From Parasedimentitalea marina (GTDB taxonomy: Bacteria; Pseudomonadota; Alphaproteobacteria; Rhodobacterales; Rhodobacteraceae), in assembly GCF_004006175.1 (NCBI RefSeq), contig NZ_CP033219.1:992001-1056000 (forward strand): a stretch of DNA of 64,000 bases. Reading direction: 5' to 3'. Both the position numbers and the translations under genes were made by a program. This document shows, in pieces, positions 42,533 to 52,061 of this stretch (position 1 is its first letter; the number at the start of each line of letters is the position of its first letter). The notes under the pieces are model-generated. The model was not told the DNA's origin. It worked only from the letters and a program-made list of their open reading frames with translations, and made no database searches.

Positions 42533-43548
42533 TCCTGGACGGCATCAAAAAACGCAAGTTTCTGGTCATTGGCCGGGTTGGCATGGACCTGTGCCCTGAT
42601 CCTGCGGGGACCAGCATCCGCGACGCCAGCACCATGACGGTCGGCATGGGCGGCAGCAGTGCCAATATTGCAGCAGGTCTGGTCAAACTGGGCTGTAAAT
42701 CGGCCCTGGCGACCTGTGTCTCGGACGATGCGGTGGGCTGGTATTGCGAAGCGCAGCTGGACCATTACGGCGTTGACCGGACCTATGTGAAACGGGTCAG
42801 GGGCGAATACCGGACCTCATTGGCGCTGTATGAAACGCGGCTTGAGGACCACCAAAGCGTCATCTATCGCAACAATGCGGCGGACTTCCAGATGTCCACT
42901 GCCGATATCGAGGCGGTGGATTACAGCCAATACGGCGCCCTGATCACGGCGGGCACGGTGTTTGCCGCCGAGCCCTCGCGCGGGGCGGCATTCCGGGCCT
43001 TTGAGCTGGCCCGCGCCGCCGGGTTGCCGATCATTTTTGACGTCGACTATCGCCCCTATAGCTGGCCGTCCCCGCAGGTGGCCCAAGAGGTGCTATCAAA
43101 GGCGGGGGCTCTGTCTGATGTGATTGTCGGCAATGACGAAGAGTTTGGCTTCATGGCCGGTGGTATCCGTCTCGGGCTGGACAAAGCCCGCGCCCTCGCA
43201 GCGTCCAGCGCCGCGATTGTGGTTTATAAAATGGGTCCCGAAGGGGCCGTGAGTTTTGCCGCTGGCCAGGAGATCCGCACCGGCATCTATCCGGTGACTG
43301 CCCTGAAACCAACCGGGGCGGGCGACAGCTTTATGGCCGGGCTGCTGGCCGCACTGTCCGAGGGGCGCGAGATGCAGGCTGCGGTGCTGCGCGGCTCGGC
43401 CTGTGCGTCACTTGTTGTGGCGCGGCCCGGCTGCGCCGCCGCCATGCCGACCCTGACCGAGCTTGAGGATTTTCTGACCTCCCATCCTGGCCCAACATCT
43501 CTGGGCCCCACATCCCCTGGCGCCACCTCCCCCCTGCTAAAGGACTGA
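42529..43548 (+). CDS. iolC: PfkB-family 5-dehydro-2-deoxygluconokinase (IolC-like)
   Basis: A 339-residue ribokinase-type sugar kinase. It starts with GTG at 42529, overlapping the dioxygenase stop. It opens KKRKFLVIGRVGMDLCPDP, continues MGGSSANIAAGLVKLGCKSAL and ends with the PfkB signature KPTGAGDSF, the catalytic Asp being 266. In the inositol pathway it phosphorylates 2-deoxy-5-keto-gluconate. Many proteobacterial IolC proteins carry a C-terminal DUF2090 aldolase-like domain; this one does not, so the aldolase step must be encoded elsewhere. The last 20 or so residues are a low-complexity Pro/Thr/Ser tail. Confidence 0.9.
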   Translation: MILDGIKKRKFLVIGRVGMDLCPDPAGTSIRDASTMTVGMGGSSANIAAGLVKLGCKSALATCVSDDAVGWYCEAQLDHYGVDRTYVKRVRGEYRTSLALYETRLEDHQSVIYRNNAADFQMSTADIEAVDYSQYGALITAGTVFAAEPSRGAAFRAFELARAAGLPIIFDVDYRPYSWPSPQVAQEVLSKAGALSDVIVGNDEEFGFMAGGIRLGLDKARALAASSAAIVVYKMGPEGAVSFAAGQEIRTGIYPVTALKPTGAGDSFMAGLLAALSEGREMQAAVLRGSACASLVVARPGCAAAMPTLTELEDFLTSHPGPTSLGPTSPGATSPLLKD

Positions 43549-43551
43549 CCG

Positions 43552-44394
43552 ATGCACATCGCCCCCCATGACAATAAAAACAGGCCCATTGTGGACGTGG
43601 ACAACCCGACCGTTCCGCTGAACTACTTCAACATCGTCAAGCTGACCAAAGGCCAGGCCTTTGAGTATCAGGTGCCGGGCTATGAGACCTGCGTGGCGCC
43701 CGCCACCGGCACGGTGGATGTGGATGTCGAAGGTGTCAGCTATGCCAATCTGGGCACCCGGACGATTGATGTCTGGGATGGCGAGCCCGAGGGCGTCTAT
43801 GCGCCCGTGGGCGCCAAAGTGACCCTGGTCTGTGTCTCGGACAGGGCCGAGGTGTTTATTGCCGGGGCCCGTTATGACACCGTTCTGGACCCGTTTGAGG
43901 TGCGCGCCGAGGCCATCGATCTGGTGCAATATGGCAGCGATGACACCAAAACGCACCGCAAGATCAAACACATCCTGGGCCAAAAACAGCACGATAAGGT
44001 GGGGCGCCTGCTGGTCAGCGAGCTGTTCACGGTGGGGCAGGGCGGCTGGTCCGGCTTTCCCTCGCACAAGCACGACACCGATCGTTTGCCCCTCGAGACC
44101 CGCCACGACGAGACCTACAACTTCCGCTTTCGTCCCAACTATGGCTCGGGTCTGCAGATGCTGCAGCGCGAGGACAACACCCCGGGCGAGGCCTATCACA
44201 TCATGGATGGCTCAACCATCATGCTCGACAGCGGCTACCACCCCTGCGCCGTCCTGCCCGGATACGAGATGTATTACTTCACAATCCTCGGCGGCCTCAG
44301 CCAACGCTCCCTGGTACAATACTTCCAACCAACACACGCAGAACAAATCAACACCATCCCAGGCATCAAAGACATGATCGCAAAGTTCAAATGA
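43552..44394 (+). CDS. iolB: 5-deoxy-glucuronate isomerase (IolB)
   Basis: A 280-residue cupin-type isomerase converting 5-deoxy-glucuronate to 2-deoxy-5-keto-gluconate. The metal-binding cupin motif is in GFPSHKHDTD and HDETYNFRF; later blocks DGSTIMLDSGYHPCAVLPGY and MYYFTILGG match IolB. It begins three bases after the iolC stop. It closes the iolD-PhyH-iolC-iolB operon. iolA and iolJ-type genes are not in this window. Confidence 0.95.
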   Translation: MHIAPHDNKNRPIVDVDNPTVPLNYFNIVKLTKGQAFEYQVPGYETCVAPATGTVDVDVEGVSYANLGTRTIDVWDGEPEGVYAPVGAKVTLVCVSDRAEVFIAGARYDTVLDPFEVRAEAIDLVQYGSDDTKTHRKIKHILGQKQHDKVGRLLVSELFTVGQGGWSGFPSHKHDTDRLPLETRHDETYNFRFRPNYGSGLQMLQREDNTPGEAYHIMDGSTIMLDSGYHPCAVLPGYEMYYFTILGGLSQRSLVQYFQPTHAEQINTIPGIKDMIAKFK

Positions 44395-44608
44395 CGCTGC
44401 ATTGGAGGGCGCGGGGGGAGATTGACGTATTGTTGGATGAGATCGTCGGCCAACAATGGTGGGGATCAAAGTGTCGTGGCCGTGGCTTGGCTGCTGGCGC
44501 ATCGTGCGAAACTCATGCCGGTTCTTGGTGCCACTAATCTGGATTGCCCCATAGTTTCGCCTGTACCTGGTTCCGCCTGTATCAGTCTGCGCTGGGATGA
44601 GACGTCGT

Positions 44609-45661
44609 CTAATGCCGGTTGGGGTGGTCGGATATGCGATGCGGCGCCGGTCCACAGCTTTCACGCACCACAAGATCACCATGTAGTAAAGTTTCGAGTG
44701 TTGTTGCGCCTTTACCTGTCAACTGGTCTAGCAATTGCTCCATGGCCAGCTCACCGATCTGCGTGCGTGGCTGACGGATTGTGGTCAGCGCCGGAGTGAT
44801 GTTGTTGGCGAAAGGGATGTCGTCGAAACCGATCACCGAGAAATCCTCGGGTATGCGGTACCCGCGTAGTTTAAGCGCGCTGATCACCCCGATTGCGGTG
44901 TCGTCGTTGTAACAGAAAAAGGCAGTGGGAAGGGTGTCTTTGATGAACAGCCGCTCTACTGCGGCGCGGCCGCCCTCGCTGGAGCCATCACTATCAACCT
45001 GCCACATGGGCAGCGGAGTTGCCGCCTCGGCAAGGCCTTTGCAATAGCCATCCTGACGCAGATCTGACACCGCATTGCTGCTACCGCCTGCGATATACGC
45101 GATATTGCGATGGCCCAATGAAATCAGATACTCAGTTGCCATTTTGGAGGCCGCAACGTCATCGACACCAACATACGGCAGATCTGCGCGAGTGATGGGG
45201 CAACTGGCGGCGACCATCTGCGGAAGGGCGGAAGCCGGGCTGTTGGGTCTGCCTGCAACGGGCAGGTGACCGGTCAGCAGGATCAACCCATCCACCATCC
45301 CTGAAGCGAGAAACCGCATGTGGTTTTCTTCCAGCGAGATCGTGCCTTCGGTATTGCCAATCAAAACCCCATAGCCGCGGTCATTGGCCACCTTTTCCAA
45401 CCCGATCAGGATGCCGGGGAAATTGGGATCGGCAATGGATTGTGTCAGGACCATCACCATTTGCGAGCGCTGCATGCGCAGGTTCTGGGCCATTGCATTG
45501 GCAATGTATCCGGTGCGCGCAATGGCGGCCGTGACTTTCTTGCGGGTGCTTTCAGCGACTTTCTCGGGCTTACGAATCGCCCGGCTGACCGTCGCGATAG
45601 AGACGCCCGCCAGTTTGGCAACGTCCTCGATAGTCGCTGGTCTTTCAGGGATTTCGGTCAA
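44609..45661 (-). CDS. LacI-family transcriptional regulator
   Basis: A complete 350-residue regulator starting with TTG at 45661 (GAGG ten bases upstream). The helix-turn-helix is [20 protein letters not shown] (about 9-28), followed by the hinge and a ligand domain ([54 protein letters not shown]). It is divergent from the ribose-type ABC operon, whose promoter contains three operator-like repeats, and is its likely repressor. It is distinct from the truncated LacI at 35801. Confidence 0.93.
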   Translation of the reverse strand: MTEIPERPATIEDVAKLAGVSIATVSRAIRKPEKVAESTRKKVTAAIARTGYIANAMAQNLRMQRSQMVMVLTQSIADPNFPGILIGLEKVANDRGYGVLIGNTEGTISLEENHMRFLASGMVDGLILLTGHLPVAGRPNSPASALPQMVAASCPITRADLPYVGVDDVAASKMATEYLISLGHRNIAYIAGGSSNAVSDLRQDGYCKGLAEAATPLPMWQVDSDGSSEGGRAAVERLFIKDTLPTAFFCYNDDTAIGVISALKLRGYRIPEDFSVIGFDDIPFANNITPALTTIRQPRTQIGELAMEQLLDQLTGKGATTLETLLHGDLVVRESCGPAPHRISDHPNRH

Positions 45662-45756
45662 GTCTCATGGTCCTCAATACCGGTGCGCCCGCTGTTGTAT
45701 TCGTCATTATTTTGCAAGCGGTTAAACGGATATATAGCGGCATTAGCAAAGCCTGA

Positions 45757-45811
45757 AAAGGTTTACATCGGATAATGTAAAGGTTTACATGAGCTATGAA
45801 AAGGTTTACAT
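45757..45811. promoter_or_regulatory. Triple AAAGGTTTACAT operator-like array
   Basis: Three exact copies of AAAGGTTTACAT occur at 45757-45768, 45779-45790 and 45800-45811, spaced 22 and 21 bp, about two helical turns. The middle copy extends to the imperfect palindrome ATGTAAAGGTTTACAT (45775-45790), resembling LacI-family operators. They lie between the divergent LacI gene and the ABC operon. Confidence 0.75.
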
Positions 45812-45855
45812 CCGAATTCGAAACTCGCCAAATGACATATCGGCGAGAGGGGGGG

Positions 45856-47382
45856 ATGATGTTCGACGAGGCACGTGAAACTGCGCCAGTTCTAAAAGCG
45901 GATCATATTAGCAAGTCTTTTGGATCTGTGCCTGTGCTGTTCAGCGTCAGCATGGATATTCATCCGGGCGAAGTTCACGCGTTGATTGGCGAGAATGGCG
46001 CTGGAAAATCCACCTTAATGAAGATCCTGTCTGGGTTCCACGCGCCAACATCGGGGCGTATTCTGTTTGACAATCACGAGGTCGCGCTGCCGCCGGATGG
46101 CGAGGCCGAGAAACTGGGGATTGTGTTGATTCACCAGGAGTTGAATCTGGCCGAGCAGATGACGGTTGAGGAAAATATCTTTCTGGGCCGCGAACTGACT
46201 CATCGTGGAATGTTGCAGCGCGATAAGATGCGCCAGATGGTCTCGGGGTATCTGCAGGATATCGGCGTTGATATCTCACCTTCGGTTCGGATCTCGGATC
46301 TGTCCATCGCTGAAAAGCAGATGGTCGAAGTGGCCAAGGCGATCAGCCGCAACGCCCGTGTCCTGATCATGGATGAACCAACAGCAGTGCTGACCGAGGC
46401 AGAAACCGAGCTGTTTTTCCGTCAGGTTGAGCGGCTAAAATCCAAAGGTGTGGCGATTGTTTTTGTGTCGCATAAGCTGTCCGAAGTGAAGCAGATCGCC
46501 GACCGCGTCACCATCCTGCGCGATGGCCAGTGGATCGGCTCTCAAGTTGCCGAGGCGCTGACGCCGGATGCAATGGCGCAGATGATGGTTGGACGTGAGC
46601 TGTCGGATCTGTATCCACCGATGCACGAGGCCGACGTCGATGCGGTGCGTGTGCTTGAGGTTCGCGATCTCTGCGCAAGTGGCGTCCGGAATGTGTCGTT
46701 TGATCTTCGCAAAGGCGAAATCCTCGGGTTCTCGGGGCTCATCGGATCGGGGCGTACGGCGGTGTTTGAGGCGGTCTGTGGCCTGAAATCGATCAGTTCG
46801 GGGCAGGTTCTGGTGGACGGGGTCGAGACACGGTTTGACACTGTAGCAACGGCGCGCGATGCGGGACTGGCCTATCTGACCAAGGACCGCAAAGCCAAGG
46901 GTCTGCTGCTCGACAAACAGATGCAGCCAAATCTTACCTTGTTTGCGCTGCCCAAATTCATCCGCCGTTTTGGGCTAGATGCCGCCGCCGAGGAAAAAGC
47001 GCTGGAGCGCGCGATCCGTCGGTTCGACATTCGCACCCGTGACGCAAATATCAATGTTGGCGACATGTCCGGTGGCAACCAGCAAAAATTACTACTGGCC
47101 AAGGTGATGGAGAGCGAGCCGCGTATTGTGATCATTGATGAACCGACGCGTGGCATCGATGTGGGCACAAAGCAGCAGATCTATCATTTTATCGCCGCAC
47201 TGGCCGCCGAGGGCGTGTCGGTGGTGATCATCTCGTCCGAAATGCCCGAAGTCATCGGCATCAGCCACCGTGTGGTGGTGATGCGCGAGGGGCAGGTGAT
47301 GGGCGTTCTGACCGGTGATGACATTAATGAGAATGAAATCGTGCGCTATGCCGCAGGACTAAAGCGGGAGAGCAAGGGATGA
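45856..47382 (+). CDS. Sugar ABC transporter ATP-binding protein (RbsA type, two ATPase domains)
   Basis: A 508-residue fused ATPase. The start ATG at 45856 has a strong GAGAGGGGGG upstream; the frame extends 20 codons further into the operator array and is discounted. The first domain has Walker A GENGAGKST (45-53) and Walker B LIMDEPTAVLTEAE. The second has the degenerate loop GLIGSGRTAVFEAVCGL, signature DMSGGNQQKLLLAKVM and IIDEPTRGIDVGTKQQIY. This is the CUT2 (ribose/xylose/inositol) pattern. Its end overlaps the permease start (ATGA). Confidence 0.94.
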   Translation: MMFDEARETAPVLKADHISKSFGSVPVLFSVSMDIHPGEVHALIGENGAGKSTLMKILSGFHAPTSGRILFDNHEVALPPDGEAEKLGIVLIHQELNLAEQMTVEENIFLGRELTHRGMLQRDKMRQMVSGYLQDIGVDISPSVRISDLSIAEKQMVEVAKAISRNARVLIMDEPTAVLTEAETELFFRQVERLKSKGVAIVFVSHKLSEVKQIADRVTILRDGQWIGSQVAEALTPDAMAQMMVGRELSDLYPPMHEADVDAVRVLEVRDLCASGVRNVSFDLRKGEILGFSGLIGSGRTAVFEAVCGLKSISSGQVLVDGVETRFDTVATARDAGLAYLTKDRKAKGLLLDKQMQPNLTLFALPKFIRRFGLDAAAEEKALERAIRRFDIRTRDANINVGDMSGGNQQKLLLAKVMESEPRIVIIDEPTRGIDVGTKQQIYHFIAALAAEGVSVVIISSEMPEVIGISHRVVVMREGQVMGVLTGDDINENEIVRYAAGLKRESKG

Positions 47383-48398
47383 GTGACGTGACAGCAACCA
47401 CCACAACCAAGGACAAACGGATGCGGTTTGACATCAAAACCGCAGGCCCGGCCATTGCACTGCTTTTACTGTGCATTATCGGCTTTCTGCTGAACCCGGC
47501 CTTCCTAAGCGAAGGCAACTTGACCAATTTGCTGACCCGATCGGCCTTTATTGGCATCATTGCGGTTGGCGCCACCTTTGTGATCACCGCTGGCGGTATT
47601 GATCTGTCGGTGGGGTCCATGGCAGCAGCGATTGCTGGGGTGATGATCATCATCATGAACTCCGCTATGGAAACCCTGGGCCCTGGGCTCGCCACTGTAC
47701 TGCTCGGCTGTGGTTGTTCCATTCTACTGGGTCTGGGGGCCGGCTGGATAAACGGTGTGCTGACCACCAAGGGCAAGATCGAGGCCTTTATTGTGACCCT
47801 GGGCACTATGGGGATCTACCGCTCGTTGGTCACATATTTTGCTGATGGCGGCACTCTGTCGCTCGATTTTGCTATCCGTGGCGTTTATCGGCCGGTCTAT
47901 TACGGCAGTGTCTTTGGTCTGCCAGCGCCAGTCTGGGTGTTCATCGTGGTGTCGATCTGTGGCTGGCTGCTGATGAACCGCACTGCCTTTGGTCGCTATT
48001 GCACCGCAATTGGCTCTAACGAGAGCGTCGCCAAATACTCGGCCATCAAAGTCGACCGGATCAAGACGATGACCTATGTGATCCAGGGTCTTTGCGTGTC
48101 ACTGGCCACGGTTATCTATGTGCCACGGCTCGGCTCGGCGTCGGCCTCGACCGGGGTGATGTGGGAACTAGAGGCGATTGCCGCCGTGATCATTGGCGGC
48201 ACCGTGCTAAAGGGCGGCTATGGCCGGATTGGCGGCACCATTCTAGGTGCGCTGATCCTGACCACCATCGGCAATATCCTGAACTTTACCGATCTGATCT
48301 CAAATTACCTGAACGGGACAATGCAGGGTCTGATCATCATTATCGCGGTGTGGTTGCAGCGCGGTGACTGGGGCAAAGCAAAAGCCAACAAGAGCTAA
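47379..48398 (+). CDS. Sugar ABC transporter permease (RbsC type)
   Basis: A 339-residue membrane protein with about ten helices and the CUT2 permease hallmarks FVITAGGIDLSVGSMAA, TLGTMGIYRSL, GRYCTAIGSNESVAKYSAIKVDRIK and AVIIGGTVLKGGYGRIGGTILGAL (in pieces). It pairs with the fused ATPase as a homodimeric channel. It overlaps the ATPase gene by four bases. Confidence 0.94.
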   Translation: MSDVTATTTTKDKRMRFDIKTAGPAIALLLLCIIGFLLNPAFLSEGNLTNLLTRSAFIGIIAVGATFVITAGGIDLSVGSMAAAIAGVMIIIMNSAMETLGPGLATVLLGCGCSILLGLGAGWINGVLTTKGKIEAFIVTLGTMGIYRSLVTYFADGGTLSLDFAIRGVYRPVYYGSVFGLPAPVWVFIVVSICGWLLMNRTAFGRYCTAIGSNESVAKYSAIKVDRIKTMTYVIQGLCVSLATVIYVPRLGSASASTGVMWELEAIAAVIIGGTVLKGGYGRIGGTILGALILTTIGNILNFTDLISNYLNGTMQGLIIIIAVWLQRGDWGKAKANKS

Positions 48399-48441
48399 GA
48401 GTATAATAAACAACGGGAAATTTTCCCAAATTGAACGACCC

Positions 48442-48470
48442 GGGCGCCACCGGAGTGGAGAGGTGCGCCC
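48442..48470 (+). terminator. Intercistronic hairpin between permease and binding-protein genes
   Basis: GGGCGCCACC at 48442-48451 pairs with GGTGCGCCC at 48462-48470 with one bulged C and a ten-base loop. It is followed by AAATTC rather than a U-tract. It lies just ahead of the binding-protein ribosome binding site and may shield that mRNA from 3'-5' decay of upstream message or attenuate it. Confidence 0.55.
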
Positions 48471-48494
48471 AAATTCATCAGTGGAGGAACGACT

Positions 48495-49451
48495 ATGAAG
48501 ACTTTGAAAACCCTAAGCGCGCTGGCTTTGACCAGTGTCATGGCCCTGGCCGTCGGCGCTGCCAGCGCCGAGACAATTAAAATCGGTGTCAGCTATCCAA
48601 CCCCAACCCATGCCTGGGCAGCTGGTATGAACTGGCACGCCGAGCAGGCCGAAAAACGGCTTGAGGCTCTGTATCCGGATGTGGACCTGATCCTGGTCAA
48701 CTCATCCGATCCCAACGCCCAGGCCTCGGCGCTGGAAGATCTGGTTTCTGTTCAGGGCATCGACGCCTTGGTGGTGTTGCCATTTGAATCCGAGCCGCTG
48801 ACCGATCCGGTTCTGAACGTCAAGAAATCCGGTGCGCTGATCACGGTTGTTGATCGCGGTCTTAGCCAACCGGGTATCGAAGATATCTATGTGGCGGGCA
48901 ACAATCCGGAACTGGGCCGGGTGTCTGCGGTTTACATGAAGGGCCGTCTGGAATCCGGCGACAACATCGTTGTGCTGCGCGGCATCCCAACCCTGATCGA
49001 CAACGAGCGTTTCGATGCCTTTATGGCCGAAATCGAAGGCTCGGGCATCAATGTTCTGGACCACAAGCACGCCAACTGGAACCGCGATGATGGCTTCGAG
49101 GTCATGCAGGACTTCCTAAGCCGGTTCCCTGATATTGATGCGGTTTGGGCGCAGGACGATGACATCGCCATTGGTGTAGTTGCCGCCCTGAAACAGGCTG
49201 GCCGTGACGGTGACGGCATGTTTGTTGTTGGCGGTGCCGGCATGAAGGAAACCATCAAGTCGATCATGGACGGCGACACGCTGATCCCGGTTGACGTTCT
49301 GTATCCGCCATCAATGATTGCGACAGCAATGGATGTAACGGTTGCTGCTTTCAAATCTAATGGTCCGGTGGCTGGCCGCTACATTCTGGGTGCGACTTTG
49401 ATCACCCCGGAAAATGCGGCAAGCTTTTACTTCCCTGACTCTCCGTTCTAA
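48495..49451 (+). CDS. Sugar ABC transporter periplasmic binding protein (RbsB type)
   Basis: A 318-residue protein with a clear signal peptide (about 1-25, ends GAASAET). The mature protein begins IKIGVSYPTPTHAWAAGMNWHAE and shows SSDPNAQASALEDLVSVQGIDALVV and VWAQDDDIAIGVVAALKQAG (in pieces), typical of the periplasmic-binding 4 family. GGAGG lies upstream of ATG 48495. Ligand unknown; ribose, xylose, inositol or a glycoside are all possible for CUT2. Confidence 0.92.
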   Translation: MKTLKTLSALALTSVMALAVGAASAETIKIGVSYPTPTHAWAAGMNWHAEQAEKRLEALYPDVDLILVNSSDPNAQASALEDLVSVQGIDALVVLPFESEPLTDPVLNVKKSGALITVVDRGLSQPGIEDIYVAGNNPELGRVSAVYMKGRLESGDNIVVLRGIPTLIDNERFDAFMAEIEGSGINVLDHKHANWNRDDGFEVMQDFLSRFPDIDAVWAQDDDIAIGVVAALKQAGRDGDGMFVVGGAGMKETIKSIMDGDTLIPVDVLYPPSMIATAMDVTVAAFKSNGPVAGRYILGATLITPENAASFYFPDSPF

Positions 49452-49474
49452 TCATTAGGTATTGAAGCGCAAAA

Positions 49475-49502
49475 GAAGGGGGCTGGGGAAATGGCCCCCT
49501 TC
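49475..49502 (+). terminator. Hairpin after the binding-protein gene
   Basis: Perfect nine-base arms (GAAGGGGGC at 49475-49483, complement at 49494-49502) with a ten-base loop, followed by ATTTC. It lies between the binding-protein stop and the isomerase start and would act as a partial terminator or mRNA stabiliser. Confidence 0.65.
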
Positions 49503-49522
49503 ATTTCACGGGAGAAGTTATC

Positions 49523-50581
49523 ATGAAGACGATCAAAGGACCGGCCCTGTTCCTGGCGCAGTTTGCTGACGATGAGGCCCCGTTCAATTCCTGGGCGGAT
49601 ATCACAAAATGGGCGTCCGATTGCGGCTATAAGGGCGTGCAGGTCCCCAGTTGGGATGCGCGGCTGATTGATTTGGCCAAGGCGGCCAGTTCGCGGTCAT
49701 ATTGTGACGAACTGGTTGGCGTTGCCGCCGAGAACGGTATCGAAATAACGGAACTCTCGTCGCATTTGCAGGGCCAATTGGTGGCAGTGCACCCGGCCTA
49801 TGATCATGCCTTCGATGGCTTCGCAGCCGAACATGTGCGCGGCGATCCCAAGGCCCGTCAGGCCTGGGCAGTCGAACAGGTGAAACTGGCGATTACGGCC
49901 AGCTATAATCTGGGCATCACGGAACACGCGACATTTTCCGGCGCGCTGGCCTGGCCTTATATTTATCCATGGCCACAGCGCCCCGAAGGTCTGGTTGAAA
50001 CTGCCTTTGATGAATTGGCGAAACGCTGGCGGCCTATCCTAAATCACGCGGATCAGATGGGTGTTGATGTCTGCTATGAAATCCACCCCGGCGAAGATCT
50101 GCATGACGGTGCGACATTCGAGATGTTCCTGGAACGGCTGGACAATCACCCGCGCTGCAACATGCTGTATGATCCGTCCCACTATGTGCTGCAGTGTCTG
50201 GATTATCTCGACAATATCGACATCTACAAGGACCGGATCAAAATGTTCCACGTCAAAGATGCCGAATTCAATCCAACCGGCCGCCAGGGTGTCTACTCGG
50301 GGTACCAACCTTGGGAAAAACGCGCCGGCCGCTTCCGTTCGCTGGGCGATGGTCAGGTGGATTTTGGGGCAATTTTCTCAAAGATGGCGGCCAATGACTT
50401 TGATGGCTGGGCCGTGGTGGAGTGGGAATGTGCCTTAAAGCATCCCGAAGATGGGGCCCGCGAAGGCGCGCAATTCGTCAAGGATCATATCATCCGGGTC
50501 ACCGAACACGCCTTTGATGATTTCGCAGGCGGCGGCGCTGATGAGGTGGCAAACCGTAAAATGCTGGGATTGGGGGACTGA
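49523..50581 (+). CDS. TIM-barrel sugar isomerase/epimerase
   Basis: A 352-residue xylose-isomerase-like barrel. Metal-ligand regions are VCYEIHPGEDLHDG, MLYDPSHYVLQ, MFHVKDAEF and VVEWECALKHPEDG. It is longer than IolE-type enzymes. Together with the Gfo/Idh/MocA dehydrogenase one base downstream, it forms the dehydrogenase-plus-isomerase pair that in described systems (for example E. coli YcjR/YcjS and levoglucosan catabolism) acts through 3-keto sugars. The exact reaction here is inferred, not shown. Part of the ABC operon. Confidence 0.85.
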   Translation: MKTIKGPALFLAQFADDEAPFNSWADITKWASDCGYKGVQVPSWDARLIDLAKAASSRSYCDELVGVAAENGIEITELSSHLQGQLVAVHPAYDHAFDGFAAEHVRGDPKARQAWAVEQVKLAITASYNLGITEHATFSGALAWPYIYPWPQRPEGLVETAFDELAKRWRPILNHADQMGVDVCYEIHPGEDLHDGATFEMFLERLDNHPRCNMLYDPSHYVLQCLDYLDNIDIYKDRIKMFHVKDAEFNPTGRQGVYSGYQPWEKRAGRFRSLGDGQVDFGAIFSKMAANDFDGWAVVEWECALKHPEDGAREGAQFVKDHIIRVTEHAFDDFAGGGADEVANRKMLGLGD

Positions 50582-50582
50582 T

Positions 50583-51722
50583 ATGAGCGATACCAAACCT
50601 ATTCGCCTTGGCATGGTCGGGGGCGGTAATGACGCCTTTATCGGTGCGGTCCACCGTATTGCCTCGCGGATCGATGGCGCCTTTCAACTGACGGCTGGGG
50701 CCTTGTCCTCGACACCAGAGAAATCGATGGCCTCGGGGGCTGTGCTGGGTCTTGACCCGGCGCGCACCTATACAGATTTTGAAGCGATGGCCCTTGCCGA
50801 GGCGCGCCTGAAAGATGGTATCGAGGCGGTGGCGATTGTGACGCCCAATCACATGCATTACCCAGTGGCGCGCGCGTTCTTGAAGTGTGGCATTCACGTT
50901 ATTTGTGACAAACCACTGACCTCCACTCTTGAGGATGCCCAGAAGCTGGTCGCGGCGGCCGAAGACTCGGATGCGCTGTTCATCCTGACCCACAACTACA
51001 CCGGCTACCCAATGGTGCGCCAGGCGCGTGAGATGATCGGCAATGGCGATCTGGGTGACATCCGAGTGGTGCAGGCTGAATACTCACAAGACTGGCTGAC
51101 CGAGCCGCAGGATAACAAGCAGGCAGAATGGCGCACCGATCCGGCACGCTCTGGGGCAGGCGGATCCGTTGGCGACATCGGCACCCATGCTTTTAATTTG
51201 CTCAGCTTTGTCACCGGGTTGGAAACCGAAGCCCTGTCAGCAGATTTGCAGAGCTTTGTGCCCGGACGTCAGCTGGATGACAACGCCCATATCATGCTGC
51301 GGTTTGCCGGTGGGGCGCGTGGAATGCTGTGGTCCAGTCAGGTGGCGCCCGGCAATGAAAATGGCCTGCGCTTGCGGATCTACGGCTCCAAAGGTGGGAT
51401 TGAGTGGGAGCAGGAAGAGCCGAACAAGCTATGGTTCACCCCATTTGGCGAGCCAAAGCGCCTGATTACCCGGGGTGGTGCTGGCGCAGGAGCAGCCGCA
51501 AACCGCATCAGCCGTACTCCCGGCGGTCACCCCGAAGGGTATCTTGAGGGCTTTGCCAATATATACGCCGAAGCGGCACTGGCAATTCGCGCCAGACAGA
51601 CCAACACGCCATTGCCGCCCGAAGTGGTGTTCCCAAGTGTTCAGGATGGTTTGATCGGTGTGCAGTTTATTCAGGCCTGTGTAACGTCATCCAACAAAAA
51701 TTCGGCTTGGACCTCCCTGTAG
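50583..51722 (+). CDS. Gfo/Idh/MocA-family oxidoreductase
   Basis: A 379-residue NAD(P)-dependent dehydrogenase starting one base after the isomerase stop. A longer frame into the isomerase gene is discounted. The Rossmann motif is LGMVGGGNDAFIGAVHR, the EKP-equivalent is HVICDKPLTSTLED, and SVGDIGTHAFNLL is the active-site His region. It is clearly paralogous to the enzyme at 36537-37670. Last gene of the operon; a 13-bp stem-loop follows. Likely oxidises the imported sugar or glycoside. Confidence 0.9.
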   Translation: MSDTKPIRLGMVGGGNDAFIGAVHRIASRIDGAFQLTAGALSSTPEKSMASGAVLGLDPARTYTDFEAMALAEARLKDGIEAVAIVTPNHMHYPVARAFLKCGIHVICDKPLTSTLEDAQKLVAAAEDSDALFILTHNYTGYPMVRQAREMIGNGDLGDIRVVQAEYSQDWLTEPQDNKQAEWRTDPARSGAGGSVGDIGTHAFNLLSFVTGLETEALSADLQSFVPGRQLDDNAHIMLRFAGGARGMLWSSQVAPGNENGLRLRIYGSKGGIEWEQEEPNKLWFTPFGEPKRLITRGGAGAGAAANRISRTPGGHPEGYLEGFANIYAEAALAIRARQTNTPLPPEVVFPSVQDGLIGVQFIQACVTSSNKNSAWTSL

Positions 51723-51744
51723 GAACCACAGCCTGTTGAAACGA

Positions 51745-51785
51745 AAAATCGGCAGCATGAGCATATCGCTTGTGCTGCCGATTTT
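51745..51785 (+). terminator. Terminator after the sugar ABC operon
   Basis: Perfect 13-bp arms: AAAATCGGCAGCA at 51745-51757 and its complement ending in ATTTT at 51773-51785, with a 15-base loop. The right arm supplies the T-run and is followed by GTTCTG. It ends the operon cleanly before the histidine kinase region. Confidence 0.85.
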
Positions 51786-52061
51786 GTTCTGTCTGCCAAA
51801 TTGGGCGTCAACACCAGTTCATGGGCCTTGAATGGATGGCGAAGCGGGCACTGGAACGGGTGCGATCCCGGTTTAAGTCCAGAAGGCAAAGCATTTGCGT
51901 GATATTATGGTTAATATGTGAGCTTTATGCGGATGTATCCTATTCTTATTAACCTACGATAAGGTCAAAAAGAATAGGTCTCTATTAAGCCATGCTGAAC
52001 TCTTGTGTATTATACGGAGTGGATGGTTTGGAACCGAAACTTAATTGGAGAAGGGTAGTGT

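Noticed and set aside
45757..45811. CRISPR-like array
   Set aside because: Only three 12-bp repeats with 9-10 bp spacers next to a LacI gene; unit and spacer are far too short. No other regularly spaced repeats or cas genes occur in the window.
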